In this document: positions 33,984 to 41,487 of the stretch, piece after piece
Position numbering within the stretch: position 1 is the first letter of the stretch
Layout of the letters: every line of letters begins with the position of its first letter
Assembly: GCA_022616415.1 (NCBI GenBank)
Contig: JAKEEU010000309.1
Location: 1 to 41,487 of the forward strand
Source of the DNA: Candidatus Zhuqueibacterota bacterium
Lineage (GTDB): Bacteria > Zhuqueibacterota > Zhuqueibacteria > Zhuqueibacterales > Zhuqueibacteraceae
Direction of reading: 5' to 3'
Length of the DNA: 41,487 bases
Notes under the pieces: model-generated
The model's database searches: none
Seen by the model: only the letters and a program-made list of their open reading frames with translations
What the model was told of the DNA's origin: nothing
Position numbers and translations under genes: made by a program

Positions 33984-35318
33984 ATGGAAGATGCGCTGTT
34001 GATAAATCGTTTGCAGTTTGCCTTCACCATTATGTTTCACTATTTATTTCCCCAGCTCACGATGGGGCTGGGTTTGTTGATCGTGATTTTGAAAGGCCTG
34101 TCGATATGGAAGAAAGATGAGCGCTACAATCACAGCGCCAGATTTTGGGCGAAGATTTTTGCGGTGAACTTTGCGGTCGGCGTGGTGACCGGCATTCCGA
34201 TGGAGTTTCAATTCGGCACCAACTGGGCGAAATTTTCCGCTTTCGCCGGCGGGGTAATTGGCCAAACGTTGGCGATGGAAGGGGTCTTTGCGTTTTTCCT
34301 CGAATCAAGCTTTCTCGGACTTTTTCTCTTCGGCGAAAAGAAGCTCGGGCAGATCGGCCACTTCGCCGCCGCGTTGATGGTTTTTCTCGGCTCGTGGATT
34401 TCCGGATTTTTCATCATCGCCACCAATGCCTGGATGCAGCACCCGGTTGGCTATCAGATCGCCGTCGATGGCACGGTGCAGCTCGCGAGCTTTGGGGAAT
34501 TGCTGTTGAATCCATGGGTCGGCTGGCAATATGCGCACAACATGCTTGGCGCGGTGATCACCTCGGCGTTTGTGATGTCCGCCGTTGGCGCGTATTATCT
34601 GCTCGCGAACCGCGAAGTTGAATATGGCAAAATCTTTCTGCGTCTCGGCGTGATGGCGGGATTAACCGCTTCCGTGTTGGTTGCCTTTCCCACCGGCGAC
34701 AGCCAAGGCAAGAACGTCGCCAAATATCAACCGGTCACCTTGGCCGCCATGGAAGGATTATTTGAAACGAAAAAAGGGGCGGAGCTGATTCTCATCGGCC
34801 AGCCGGACATGGACAAGCTAAAAATTGATAATCCGATTCACATTCCGAGAATGCTCAGCTTTTTGACTTATTTTCACTGGATGGCGGAGGTGAAAGGCTT
34901 GGACGCTTTTCCGCGCGAGAACTGGCCGGCCAACATTCCGCTGCTTTATTACAGCTACCACATCATGGTCGGCCTGGGCACCATCTTCATCGCCATCATG
35001 GCGGCCGCGGGTTTTCTGTTGTGGAAACGCAAATTATTTTCGGCGCGTTGGATGCTGTGGATTTTGATGCTCAGTTTTCCCTTTCCGTATATCGCCAACA
35101 CCACCGGCTGGATGACGGCGGAACTTGGGCGGCAACCCTGGCTGGTTTATGGCTTGATGCGAACCGCAGAGGGCGCCTCGCCCACCGTCTCGGCTGGCAA
35201 TAGCCTGTTCACGTTGCTCGGCTTCATGGGAATGTACATGCTGCTTGGCCTGCTCTTTCTCTTTTTGGTCATGCGAGAAGTTTTTCATGGGCCGGCTTTT
35301 GCTGCAAAAATCGATTAA
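33984..35318 (+). CDS. cydA: Cytochrome bd ubiquinol oxidase subunit I
   Basis: 444 residues, about nine membrane helices. CydA marks: RLQFAFTIMFHYLFPQLTMG with the heme b595 His, GIPMEFQFGTNW, FLESSFLGLF and the heme b558 ligands in the AHNMLGA region and late in the protein. The periplasmic Q loop is short, typical of the CIO-like group. With CydB it oxidises quinol and reduces O2 to water without pumping protons, working at low oxygen. Strong ribosome site (AAAGGAG). Followed not by cydB but by an opposite-strand module. Confidence 0.96.
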   Translation: MEDALLINRLQFAFTIMFHYLFPQLTMGLGLLIVILKGLSIWKKDERYNHSARFWAKIFAVNFAVGVVTGIPMEFQFGTNWAKFSAFAGGVIGQTLAMEGVFAFFLESSFLGLFLFGEKKLGQIGHFAAALMVFLGSWISGFFIIATNAWMQHPVGYQIAVDGTVQLASFGELLLNPWVGWQYAHNMLGAVITSAFVMSAVGAYYLLANREVEYGKIFLRLGVMAGLTASVLVAFPTGDSQGKNVAKYQPVTLAAMEGLFETKKGAELILIGQPDMDKLKIDNPIHIPRMLSFLTYFHWMAEVKGLDAFPRENWPANIPLLYYSYHIMVGLGTIFIAIMAAAGFLLWKRKLFSARWMLWILMLSFPFPYIANTTGWMTAELGRQPWLVYGLMRTAEGASPTVSAGNSLFTLLGFMGMYMLLGLLFLFLVMREVFHGPAFAAKID

Positions 35319-35348
35319 AAAAAATAGCTAAAGGATTTGTTCTTTGAT

Positions 35349-35777
35349 TCAATCACGAGGCGGATGCCAGCCTACACTTACCCAGCGCTGTCGGGCATGC
35401 ATTCGGAAGGGAGTATTCAACTGGAGCGCCTCCATGGTTGCTCGGCCGACTGGAGTCAATCCGATGATTTGAGATCCGTCATCGCTCCAAGTAAAGTGTT
35501 CCGGCCAAATTTGATTGCGGGGATTAAACAATGGGACGGAAGTTTGTGTAATCGGGTCAAGGGCGTGAGTTTGAGCGCCTTTGTAATAGTTGCACACAGA
35601 GCAGGCCAACCAGAGGTTGTCCTCGGTCGAAGCGCCCTCAGCCGCTTCCGGAATGATATGCTCAACATGGAGAGGATATCCGACGATTGCTTGCTGTGTC
35701 TGACAATACCCACAGCGATAGCGAGCGGCTGCGGCAACACGCTGTTTTATGGCTTCAGGAATGTAGGCGCGGCTCAT
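35349..35777 (-). CDS. HNH endonuclease
   Basis: 142 residues. Zinc pairs Cys22/Cys25 (RCGYCQ) and Cys59/Cys62 (CSVC) bracket the HNH core: His40 in HVEHIIP, Asn54 in DNLWLAC and Asn63 in CNYYK. This is the compact McrA-type HNH fold that cuts DNA. The C-terminus (LFNPRNQIWPEHFTWSDDGS) is also typical. Its ATG overlaps the stop of the partner gene (ATGA). Family members paired with this partner are known in several phyla by my recollection, but without a defined role. Confidence 0.88.
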   Translation of the reverse strand: MSRAYIPEAIKQRVAAAARYRCGYCQTQQAIVGYPLHVEHIIPEAAEGASTEDNLWLACSVCNYYKGAQTHALDPITQTSVPLFNPRNQIWPEHFTWSDDGSQIIGLTPVGRATMEALQLNTPFRMHARQRWVSVGWHPPRD

Positions 35778-36214
35778 GGCACCGGGTTAAGAAGCGCAGG
35801 GTCAGGCATATTATAGCCGCGACGTTGCAGCAACACCGCCGCCTGCCCGCGGTGTAAAACGAGAGTTTGATACTCTTGCAAAAGGCGGTCAAGAGTTTGT
35901 TGTTCATCCGCGGTGAGTTGGTTTTGCCCTTTTCGCTTCAACAGGTCGTCCATCTCTTCGTAATGTTCCGCGGATAATGTTTTGCGAGCGATTTCCCAGA
36001 GCTCTGCATCACTCAAAAAAGCCAAATCGGCCAGTTCATCGGCCAATTCCGGCGGCAACCCAGCGAGCGGGGGCAATGCAGTTGATACGGCATCCAATAA
36101 AACTTCTTCAACGGGACGTCGAGACGATTTTGCCACACGCTCCACTCGCTGATACAGAAAGTCGGGCAAATGCAAAGTTACAGTTTGCCCCGTTGCAGTG
36201 TATTGCATAGGCAT
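35774..36214 (-). CDS. Ribbon-helix-helix-like partner of the HNH endonuclease
   Basis: 146 residues from ATG 36214 (MPMQYTATGQTVTLHLPDFL). Residues about 9-40 (TVTLHLPDFLYQRVERVAKS, then RRPVEEVLLDAV) have the strand-helix-helix pattern of RHH DNA-binding or antitoxin-like domains. A long helical, acidic middle (LPPELADELADLAFLSDAEL) and a basic end (HRGQAAVLLQRRGYNMPD) follow. It is cotranscribed with and overlaps the HNH gene. An antitoxin or targeting role is inference. Confidence 0.65.
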   Translation of the reverse strand: MPMQYTATGQTVTLHLPDFLYQRVERVAKSSRRPVEEVLLDAVSTALPPLAGLPPELADELADLAFLSDAELWEIARKTLSAEHYEEMDDLLKRKGQNQLTADEQQTLDRLLQEYQTLVLHRGQAAVLLQRRGYNMPDPALLNPVP

Positions 36215-36301
36215 CTTGTGATTAGAATGAGAGACAAACAGATTATAATATAATATACACAATCATTTTGCCAAAAGTCAAGAAATCCGTAAGGAGACAA
36301 A
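36215..36301. promoter_or_regulatory. AT-rich divergent promoter region between module and cydB
   Basis: TATAATATAATATAC (about 36241-36255) offers -10 boxes on both strands (reverse TATTATAT). No good -35 is seen on either. Because the module runs opposite to the cyd genes, cydB probably needs this region, unless read-through from cydA crosses it. AAGGAG at 36291-36296 is the cydB ribosome site. Confidence 0.45.
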
Positions 36302-37348
36302 ATGGAAACCTTCTGGTTCATCGCCGTCGGCTTCATGCTCACCATGTACGTTATTCTGGACGGCTTCGATTTGGGCGCGGGAATTATTCATCTCGTCGCC
36401 GGCAAATCGGACACCGAGCGCCGCATGATCTTGAACGCGATCGGCCCGGTGTGGGATGGCAATGAAGTTTGGCTCATTGCAGCAGGCGGCACCTTGTATT
36501 TCGCTTTTCCAAAATTATACGCTTCCAGTTTCAGCGGTTTCTATCTGCCACTGATGATCGTGCTCTGGCTGCTGATGTTGCGCGCCATCGGGATTGAGTT
36601 TCGCCATCATCTGCATCATCCAATGTGGAAATCATTTTGGGACGTGGTGTTTTCCGTCGCCAGCATTTTGTTAACGATCTTCTTCGGCGCGGCGCTCGGC
36701 AACGTCGTGCGCGGCGTGCCGCTCGATGCCGAAGGCTATTTCTTCGAGCCGCTGTGGACGACTTTCACCGTCGTTCCCGAAGCCGGCATTCTCGATTGGT
36801 TTACGGTGCTGATGGGCGTGGTGGCTTTTGCCACGCTGACAGCGCATGGCGGAAATTATATCGCGATGAAAGCCGAAGGTGAATTGCAACAACGCGCCCG
36901 CGCCGTCGCCCGCATTGCATGGTGGGGTGTGCTCGTCACTTCAATCTTGGCGCTCATCGCCACCTCGAACATCCGTCCGGCAATCTGGGACAATTATCTA
37001 CAATCGCCCTGGGGTTTCGTCTTTCCATTAATAGGGCTGTTGGGATGGATTGGCGGCATTTATTATCATGCCCAAAAGCAAGATGCTCGCGCGTTTCTCG
37101 CGTCGTGCACGTTCATCGCCGGCATGGCCGCGAGTACCGCGTTTGGATTGTTTCCCAATGTGCTGCCGGCTTCAACAGATCCGCAGCATAGTCTCACCAT
37201 TTATAATACCGCCGCGCACGCTTACGGACTTGGCGTCGGATTGGTTTGGTGGATTATCGGCATGACGATAGCGCTGGGCTATTTTACTTATCTCTTTTAC
37301 TCGTTTCGGGGAAAAATCAAATTGCCGGCGGAGGAAGAGGGCTATTAA
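36302..37348 (+). CDS. cydB: Cytochrome bd ubiquinol oxidase subunit II
   Basis: 348 residues, about eight membrane helices. Starts METFWFIAVGFMLTMYVILD GFDLGAG, the CydB hallmark, followed by GPVWDGNEVWLIAAGG and AIGIEFRHH. Partner of CydA; it stabilises the heme sites. Ribosome site AAGGAG. It lies 983 bases after the cydA stop, separated by the HNH module, whereas the two are normally adjacent. Confidence 0.96.
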   Translation: METFWFIAVGFMLTMYVILDGFDLGAGIIHLVAGKSDTERRMILNAIGPVWDGNEVWLIAAGGTLYFAFPKLYASSFSGFYLPLMIVLWLLMLRAIGIEFRHHLHHPMWKSFWDVVFSVASILLTIFFGAALGNVVRGVPLDAEGYFFEPLWTTFTVVPEAGILDWFTVLMGVVAFATLTAHGGNYIAMKAEGELQQRARAVARIAWWGVLVTSILALIATSNIRPAIWDNYLQSPWGFVFPLIGLLGWIGGIYYHAQKQDARAFLASCTFIAGMAASTAFGLFPNVLPASTDPQHSLTIYNTAAHAYGLGVGLVWWIIGMTIALGYFTYLFYSFRGKIKLPAEEEGY

Positions 37349-37464
37349 GAAATCAAAATAGATAAAAAAAGAAAAAATGCTTCGAAAATTTTTCCCCTGT
37401 ACTTAGCAGTGCTTCTCTTCTGTACCCCATTGGACACCTCTCATTCCAGCAGGCACACTACTAC

Positions 37465-37524
37465 GCCTAACTTTTTAATTTTTACTCATGCCAGAACCTG
37501 GCATGACGGTTGCATTCGTTAGAC
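37465..37524. other. Stem-loop framed by attC-like words
   Basis: GCCTAAC (37465) and GTTAGAC (ending 37524) are both fits to the attC end consensus and complement each other. Between them TCATGCCAG/CTGGCATGA form a perfect 9-bp stem with loop AAC. Spacers of 14 and 11 bases are longer than in standard attC sites. It follows cydB and could equally be a terminator. No other feature is seen in 37349-37660 beyond a CAACGAGGTGCTCGTT dyad. Confidence 0.35.
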
Positions 37525-37675
37525 GCGAAGTCAACGAGGTGCTCGTTAAGTCAGCAGCAAGGAAGCTCAGGGGCTTCAGTTGACGATCGGCTTGCGCGCG
37601 AATAGGACGCGGGCGTGAGCTTACATATAAAACAATGCTTCAGCTACGATGGACAAAATTTATCAAGGAGACCCC

Positions 37676-38566
37676 ATGAAGTCGAACACATTTGCCGGTT
37701 TGTTGATTCCAGCTTTCGCCGCGCTGGTTATGATGGGATGCGAGAAGAGTGATCCGCTATCGGCGACAGGTGAAATGAACGCCACGGAAGATGCCGCGGA
37801 ATCCATTGCCAGCGCCATCGGCTCCGACAACGGCGGCGTGGCCGATCAATTGAGTGACGTCGTTGAGCTTGCCAGCAAAAGCGGCATTCAAGGACAATCG
37901 AGCGGCTTGCTCGGCAAGTATGGTGACGCAACCGAGGTGGCGAAGATCGACACGAGTTATGATCCGGCAACGGGCACGTGGACCCTGAAGCTTGAGCGCG
38001 AGCGCGGCAATCCCAACGGCGTGCCGTATGCGCAAATCAGCCGCACGTACACGTATCAGTTTTTGAACAAAAATGACCAGCCGCAGAAATACTATATCGT
38101 CGGCGCGGACACAGCTTATACGATCAAATTCAATATCGTCGAAGGCACGGGTATCCATCGCACGCGGCGTTTGTCGCAGCAGTTGACCGGCTTGAGCGGC
38201 AGTTTCATCGCCACCGACGTGAACACGCGCCTTATTACCATCAATGGCAACTATGAACGTTCCGCGGTCGATACGATCACCACGCGCAATTCGGTACGCA
38301 CGCTGGATCACACGTTGAAGCTGACTCTTACTGACGTGCAAGTTCCGGCCGGCAGACGATTCGATCACACGCGCAAATTCACCGGCACGATCAGCGGCAC
38401 CTATACCGCCTTTGTGACCTTCCAACGCGGCGAGTCGTACAGCGAGAAAAATATTAGCCGCGAATTCACCATCGAGCTGGGCGACGGCGAATGCGCCATC
38501 CACGTCCGCGGCCTCAAGTTCGTCGGCGACTTGTTTCTGGGTGAGCTGAAGCGGCTGGCGAGATAG
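37676..38566 (+). CDS. Hypothetical lipoprotein
   Basis: 296 residues. Lipoprotein signal peptide with lipobox MMGC; mature protein begins CEKSDPLSATG. Residues about 30-75 are acidic and alanine/serine-rich, and the remainder is beta-rich with alternating hydrophobic strands (TWTLKLERERG, YTIKFNIVEG, TITTRNSVRTLDHTLKLTLT). Start ATG 37676 after AAGGAG; the upstream frame adds nine unlikely residues. No family recognised. Possibly an outer-membrane-attached binding or structural protein. Confidence 0.75.
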   Translation: MKSNTFAGLLIPAFAALVMMGCEKSDPLSATGEMNATEDAAESIASAIGSDNGGVADQLSDVVELASKSGIQGQSSGLLGKYGDATEVAKIDTSYDPATGTWTLKLERERGNPNGVPYAQISRTYTYQFLNKNDQPQKYYIVGADTAYTIKFNIVEGTGIHRTRRLSQQLTGLSGSFIATDVNTRLITINGNYERSAVDTITTRNSVRTLDHTLKLTLTDVQVPAGRRFDHTRKFTGTISGTYTAFVTFQRGESYSEKNISREFTIELGDGECAIHVRGLKFVGDLFLGELKRLAR

Positions 38567-38606
38567 ATCGTTTGAACCCCGATTAAAATTTGGACCTCTC
38601 GCTCCG

Positions 38607-38641
38607 AGGCCTATGCAGTACATGACGTGCTACATAGGCCT
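38607..38641 (+). terminator. Stem-loop after the lipoprotein gene
   Basis: AGGCCTATG (38607-38615) and CATAGGCCT (38633-38641) are perfect 9-base arms. The loop contains a partial GTAC/GTGC pair. No T-run follows directly, so it is a probable but not classical terminator. Confidence 0.45.
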
Positions 38642-38710
38642 TGGCATTTCTCAAGCCTCCCTCCGTTGCGGAACTGCAAGTGCAAAATTAATGCGGCTGC
38701 GAAGATTTTG

Positions 38711-38783
38711 AAAGGCAGAATAATGGTCCCGCCGAAGCAGAATGATTAAAAAATTATTCTGCCGAATCATCATTCTGCCTTTT
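38711..38783. repeat. Hairpin repeat, AAAGGCAGAAT family
   Basis: AAAGGCAGAATAATGG and GCAGAATGATT on the left face AATTATTCTGCC and AATCATCATTCTGCCTTT on the right, giving alternative stems. Layout matches 28266-28355. It fills the gap between the lipoprotein and the outer-membrane-like gene; the rest of 38784-39068 shows no gene. Confidence 0.65.
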
Positions 38784-39068
38784 CGCTACGGATTTGCTGC
38801 GCGAGGACTGACCGGTAGAACCGCAATTTTACACGATAGCATGAACACTACTGTGATAACTTTATTACCACCATTTTTTCTTCAACTGTTATAAAGTTAC
38901 TCACCCCTCAGAAATCTTGTTTTAAAAAACAATAGCTTGACGCATGGAGTTCGAGCGGGTGCGACGCAAATTAGAATGGCATGTTTATTGTCCCTTAATC
39001 GTTTAGTGAAATTAAAACAGCAACCGATGATGGTTCAAATAACTTTTCCAGTCATGATGGAGGAAATT

Positions 39069-39767
39069 ATGTTACAGCAAAGGTTTTCCCCAAAAACGGC
39101 CGTGCTCGGTTTCCTGTGCAGCCTCTTGATCATGGCGAGCATTGGGCTGGCGCAAGAAGAGACCAAGATCGACACGGTGCTCACGAATCAAAAGACCATG
39201 ATGACCAAGCTCGACAAAATTTATCGGGAAGTTGAGTACGTTGATCCGTTAGCCAGCAAAACCGCCGGCGTGGAGTTCAATCCGGCTTATCTGTTGCTGG
39301 CCAGCGCGGATGACCAGCTCGTGATCAGCGGCGGCTTGTCTTGGTTCAGCGCCAATCGCAACGCCGAAATCGCCTTTCCGATCTTTTTCCGGGACGCCGG
39401 CAAAGCCGATAATGATCCCATCACTTTCTCCGTTGATAGCCACTATCGCCACTTTTTGGGCCGGCATCAAGGCGGCTTTTATTTGAGCGCCAGCGTGCGT
39501 TACCAATATCTCCGCGGCCGCGAAGACACTGACGAGATTCCCTTTTTTAGCGTTGACACAAATGGAGACAAGATTACGTTGCACAAATTCGGCGCCGGCT
39601 TCGGCATCGGCTATCGTTATTTTTCCCGCAGCGGACTCTATTGGGGCACCAGCTTGACCGTGGGCCGTTATTTCACCGGCACGGACAAGCAGATTCAAGG
39701 CATTGATTTGCTCAACGGCAAGGGTTATATCGACGTGGAACTGCTCAAATTTGGCATTGCCTTTTAA
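39069..39767 (+). CDS. Small outer-membrane beta-barrel-like protein
   Basis: 232 residues from ATG 39069, following GGAGGAAATT. Signal peptide about 1-29 (LIMASIGLAQ). A short coiled segment (IDTVLTNQKTMMTKLDKIYR) is followed by alternating amphipathic strands ending in aromatic residues (GGFYLSASVRYQYL, FGAGFGIGYRYF, GLYWGTSLTVGRYF) and a terminal Phe (LKFGIAF). That is the usual look of a small outer-membrane barrel of eight to ten strands. Function unknown. Confidence 0.7.
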   Translation: MLQQRFSPKTAVLGFLCSLLIMASIGLAQEETKIDTVLTNQKTMMTKLDKIYREVEYVDPLASKTAGVEFNPAYLLLASADDQLVISGGLSWFSANRNAEIAFPIFFRDAGKADNDPITFSVDSHYRHFLGRHQGGFYLSASVRYQYLRGREDTDEIPFFSVDTNGDKITLHKFGAGFGIGYRYFSRSGLYWGTSLTVGRYFTGTDKQIQGIDLLNGKGYIDVELLKFGIAF

Positions 39768-39785
39768 CCGCGCCTGAAACGGACG

Positions 39786-39848
39786 AAGTCCAACTTGGGC
39801 AGCGAGATTATGCTAAATTTCAAAAGTCGTTGTGCCCAAGTTGGACTT
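39786..39848. terminator. Bidirectional terminator-like inverted repeat
   Basis: AAGTCCAACTTGGGCA and TGCCCAAGTTGGACTT are perfect 16-base arms 31 bases apart. The element lies between two convergent genes, with an A-run on the right (CAAAAAAAAG), so it can end transcription from both sides. It may also be a dispersed repeat. Confidence 0.6.
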
Positions 39849-39932
39849 GCCGAGCAAAAAAAAGTTTTATGGAATGCTGATACAAGCTGCATCAAAAGAT
39901 TTGCTTTATCTCCCAGCAAAAAAGTTCGGGAA

Positions 39933-40673
39933 TTATTTGGTTTGCCTCCCAATCAGATAGCCCGCCGTGGCGCCAACGCCGGCGCTGATAATATTCCCCG
40001 GGCCGAGGTGCAGCGTAAACCATTTTCGCACGAGCAGCTTGCGATATTTTTCATCCAGGATTTTATATTCTTCCCAAACGCGATCATAGGATTTTTGTAA
40101 AGTGTCCGCTTTGAACAGCAGCGTTTTGACCTGCTCGGATTTGACCGCCAGTGTGCTGTCGAGCACCGCGATCGTGCTGTCTTTCAGGCTGAGCTCTTCC
40201 ATGCTCTTGTCGAATCGGGCTTTCGTCTCGGCAACGTCCGCCCCGAAAAAACGCGGCGCGATCAAGGCGTGAACGCCGTCGGCCCGGGTGGCTTCTCGAA
40301 TCTGGCCCTTCCAATGGGGAAAAGCGTTATCCAGCTCGCGAATGACTGAGCCGGCCGTCCAAAGTGTATCAAGCCGCGCTAGAATTTTGCTGTATTTGAC
40401 TTGGAGCTTGTCCAATTCTTTTTGCAGGCGCTCACGCTCCGCCAGCCATTTCTGTTCTTCTTGCTGCAGTTCCGCCAGAACACCGTCCAAGCTGTCCACG
40501 TACGCGCGCATCAAAGAGTCGGCGCGGGTCAATTCCGCCACTTTCTTTTTTTGCTCGTCGAGAGCCGCGCGCGTATCGCGCAGGGAATACCAAATGCTGG
40601 TGCCGACGACGATGGCCACAATAACCACCAGGATCAAAAGAATCCAGGAAATCCCACCGGTTATTTTAGCCAT
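39933..40673 (-). CDS. Membrane-anchored coiled-coil protein
   Basis: 246 residues. N-terminal membrane helix about 9-29 (WILLILVVIVAIVVGTSIWY), then long heptad-rich coiled coils (about 33-105 and 150-215) split by an AFPHWKGQIREATRADG region. The C-terminal LGPGNIISAGVGATAGYLIG is glycine-rich and mildly hydrophobic. The topology suggests a periplasm-spanning or inner-membrane spacer protein, reminiscent of spanin or tethering proteins, but no homology is recognised. Its start overlaps the end of the 79-residue gene upstream by eight bases, so the two are one unit. Confidence 0.75.
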   Translation of the reverse strand: MAKITGGISWILLILVVIVAIVVGTSIWYSLRDTRAALDEQKKKVAELTRADSLMRAYVDSLDGVLAELQQEEQKWLAERERLQKELDKLQVKYSKILARLDTLWTAGSVIRELDNAFPHWKGQIREATRADGVHALIAPRFFGADVAETKARFDKSMEELSLKDSTIAVLDSTLAVKSEQVKTLLFKADTLQKSYDRVWEEYKILDEKYRKLLVRKWFTLHLGPGNIISAGVGATAGYLIGRQTK

Positions 40674-40905
40674 GCTGCACCTCGAGCCGATTGCCCGTCT
40701 TGCCGATGGAAAGCTTTTGGGCGAACTCCTCCACCACCGCCTCGTTGCCTTGCAGCAAACGATAGAAGATCACGTAGCCGCCAGGAACGGCGTCGAAAAG
40801 CTCGATCTCAGTGCCCCGGCTTTCCACTTCCAATAACAGTTGGCGAATCACCCATTTGGCCCCTTGGGCCAGCTTCGCCGTCTCGTTGCGATTGTGCTCG
40901 CTCAT
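40666..40905 (-). CDS. Small hypothetical protein, partner of the coiled-coil gene
   Basis: 79 residues (MSEHNRNETAKLAQGAKWVI, then RQLLLEVESRGTEIELFDAV). Ribosome site AAGGAGAG precedes ATG 40905. Short alpha/beta composition with no signal peptide or helix in the membrane; cytoplasmic. It overlaps the coiled-coil gene downstream by eight bases, implying coupled synthesis and perhaps a physical partnership. Family unknown. Confidence 0.7.
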   Translation of the reverse strand: MSEHNRNETAKLAQGAKWVIRQLLLEVESRGTEIELFDAVPGGYVIFYRLLQGNEAVVEEFAQKLSIGKTGNRLEVQHG

Positions 40906-40959
40906 AAATTATCTCTCCTTATGCTTGGCTGGGAAGGTGTTTCAATAAGCACGTTTTAG

Positions 40960-41418
40960 ATGAAAAAGTCAAGAGGATTTCGTCTTCTAAGGTTTTTAGG
41001 CTTGCATGGCAAATTGAATCTGCTTATATTCTCAAGACGAAACGCGGTGGTTCCGGACGGACAATTTCGCGGGGTAAAATTGGCAAGCGCGAACATTTAC
41101 AGTCTCAAGCACGTTGACTACGCCGAGCGTGGCCAGCAAGTTGAGATCATCGTTGACGGCGTTCCGAAAAGACAGACGATTATCTTTTCGGGAACCGATT
41201 ATTTTGGAGAAAAATATTATTTCACCGAACAAGGCCTGAGATATATTCAGGATTCAAGGCATAAATTGCCATGGCAAAACTTTGTCCTGAATTATCTTCA
41301 CAAAATTCCGATTATTCTTAAAGCGCCTCAATACGCCGCCGTCAGCAAAACTAATCCTGCTCGTCTTCTTTTCTACGACAGGGTAGCTAGTGTCTGTCCG
41401 GAAATACCGGTTTTTTAA
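40960..41418 (+). CDS. Hypothetical protein near the right edge
   Basis: 152 residues from ATG 40960, though no good ribosome site precedes it, and a later start near the GVKLASANIY region cannot be excluded. The second half (TDYFGEKYYFTEQGLRYIQD, IPIILKAPQYAAVSKTNPAR, LLFYDRV) has a helix-then-beta pattern with a basic cleft. That recalls RelE/PBECR-type RNase folds, but the resemblance is weak. No other assignment is possible. Confidence 0.5.
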   Translation: MKKSRGFRLLRFLGLHGKLNLLIFSRRNAVVPDGQFRGVKLASANIYSLKHVDYAERGQQVEIIVDGVPKRQTIIFSGTDYFGEKYYFTEQGLRYIQDSRHKLPWQNFVLNYLHKIPIILKAPQYAAVSKTNPARLLFYDRVASVCPEIPVF

Positions 41419-41438
41419 AAAAGTTTGAGGTGAAATAA

Positions 41439-41487
41439 ATGGCAGCATGGATGCCGGGAGTAACTTTTTTAGCTGTCGTAAACGCAA
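41439..41487 (+). CDS. Start of a gene cut by the window end
   Basis: ATG 41439 follows GAGGTG by eight bases and opens MAAWMPGVTFLAVVNA to the window edge. It lies 21 bases after the previous stop, so it may be cotranscribed. Too short to assign. Confidence 0.45.
   Translation, partial: MAAWMPGVTFLAVVNA

Noticed and set aside
35349..35777. Homing endonuclease or intron at the cyd locus
   Set aside because: The HNH gene is on the opposite strand, in an intergenic gap, with a partner gene. No intron structure or disrupted exon is seen, and cydA and cydB are both complete.
1..41487. tRNA, rRNA or replication origin
   Set aside because: I saw no cloverleaf with TTCGA-type T loop, no rRNA core words and no DnaA-box cluster. 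Absence by eye is not proof.

Overview
The window reads as a fragment from a bacterium of the FCB group, most likely an uncultured lineage such as candidate phylum KSB1 or a Calditrichota relative. This is inference. It rests on two large secreted glycoside hydrolases ending in a type IX secretion C-terminal tag (QNYPNPFNP/YSLP type), on many dispersed hairpin repeats between genes, and on general gene content. No rRNA, tRNA or marker gene is present to settle the phylum.

Layout. (1) 1-2500: decayed genes (GMC oxidoreductase tail, frameshifted D-cysteine desulfhydrase/ACC-deaminase-like gene), a lipoprotein with a duplicated Asp-rich repeat, and a frameshifted small secreted protein. (2) 2612-21194, plus strand: a hemicellulose locus with GH5-like (DUF5060 + TIM barrel), GH130 phosphorylase, GH1, a sodium:solute symporter, GH9 with a secretion tag, a GH3 remnant lacking its catalytic barrel, an epimerase, a DUF3303 protein, a GH30-like tail remnant, GH10 xylanase, GH67 alpha-glucuronidase, an SMP-30 lactonase lipoprotein and a GH5-like/Ig/Ig/CBM32/secretion-tag protein. 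(3) 21250-23620: an accessory island on the minus strand whose small genes are bounded by integron attC-like sites, with a duplicated gene pair and a ~140-bp direct repeat. (4) 23634-24275: debris of an aldo/keto reductase and a DUF3471-domain protein. (5) 24450-28248, minus strand: GH51 arabinofuranosidase, an SDR (probable fructuronate reductase) and mannonate dehydratase. (6) 28416-33767, minus strand: M1 metallopeptidase and an AddB-like Fe-S protein whose nuclease motif looks degenerate. (7) 33871-37348: cydA and cydB behind a consensus promoter, separated by an opposite-strand two-gene module (ribbon-helix-helix-like protein + HNH endonuclease). (8) 37676-end: a lipoprotein, a small outer-membrane-like protein, a coiled-coil membrane protein with an overlapping partner, and two genes at the right edge.

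How the genes work together. GH10 cuts the xylan backbone, GH67 removes (methyl)glucuronate, GH51 removes arabinose, and the SDR plus mannonate dehydratase take glucuronate-derived fructuronate to 2-keto-3-deoxygluconate. GH5-like, GH130 and GH1 suit manno- or gluco-oligosaccharides, and the symporter could import products. No SusC/SusD pair and no dedicated transcription regulator is visible. Cytochrome bd points to respiration at low oxygen.

A recurring theme is erosion: several genes survive only as termini or carry internal deletions, and hairpin repeats often sit near the breakpoints. Assembly error cannot be excluded from the sequence alone.
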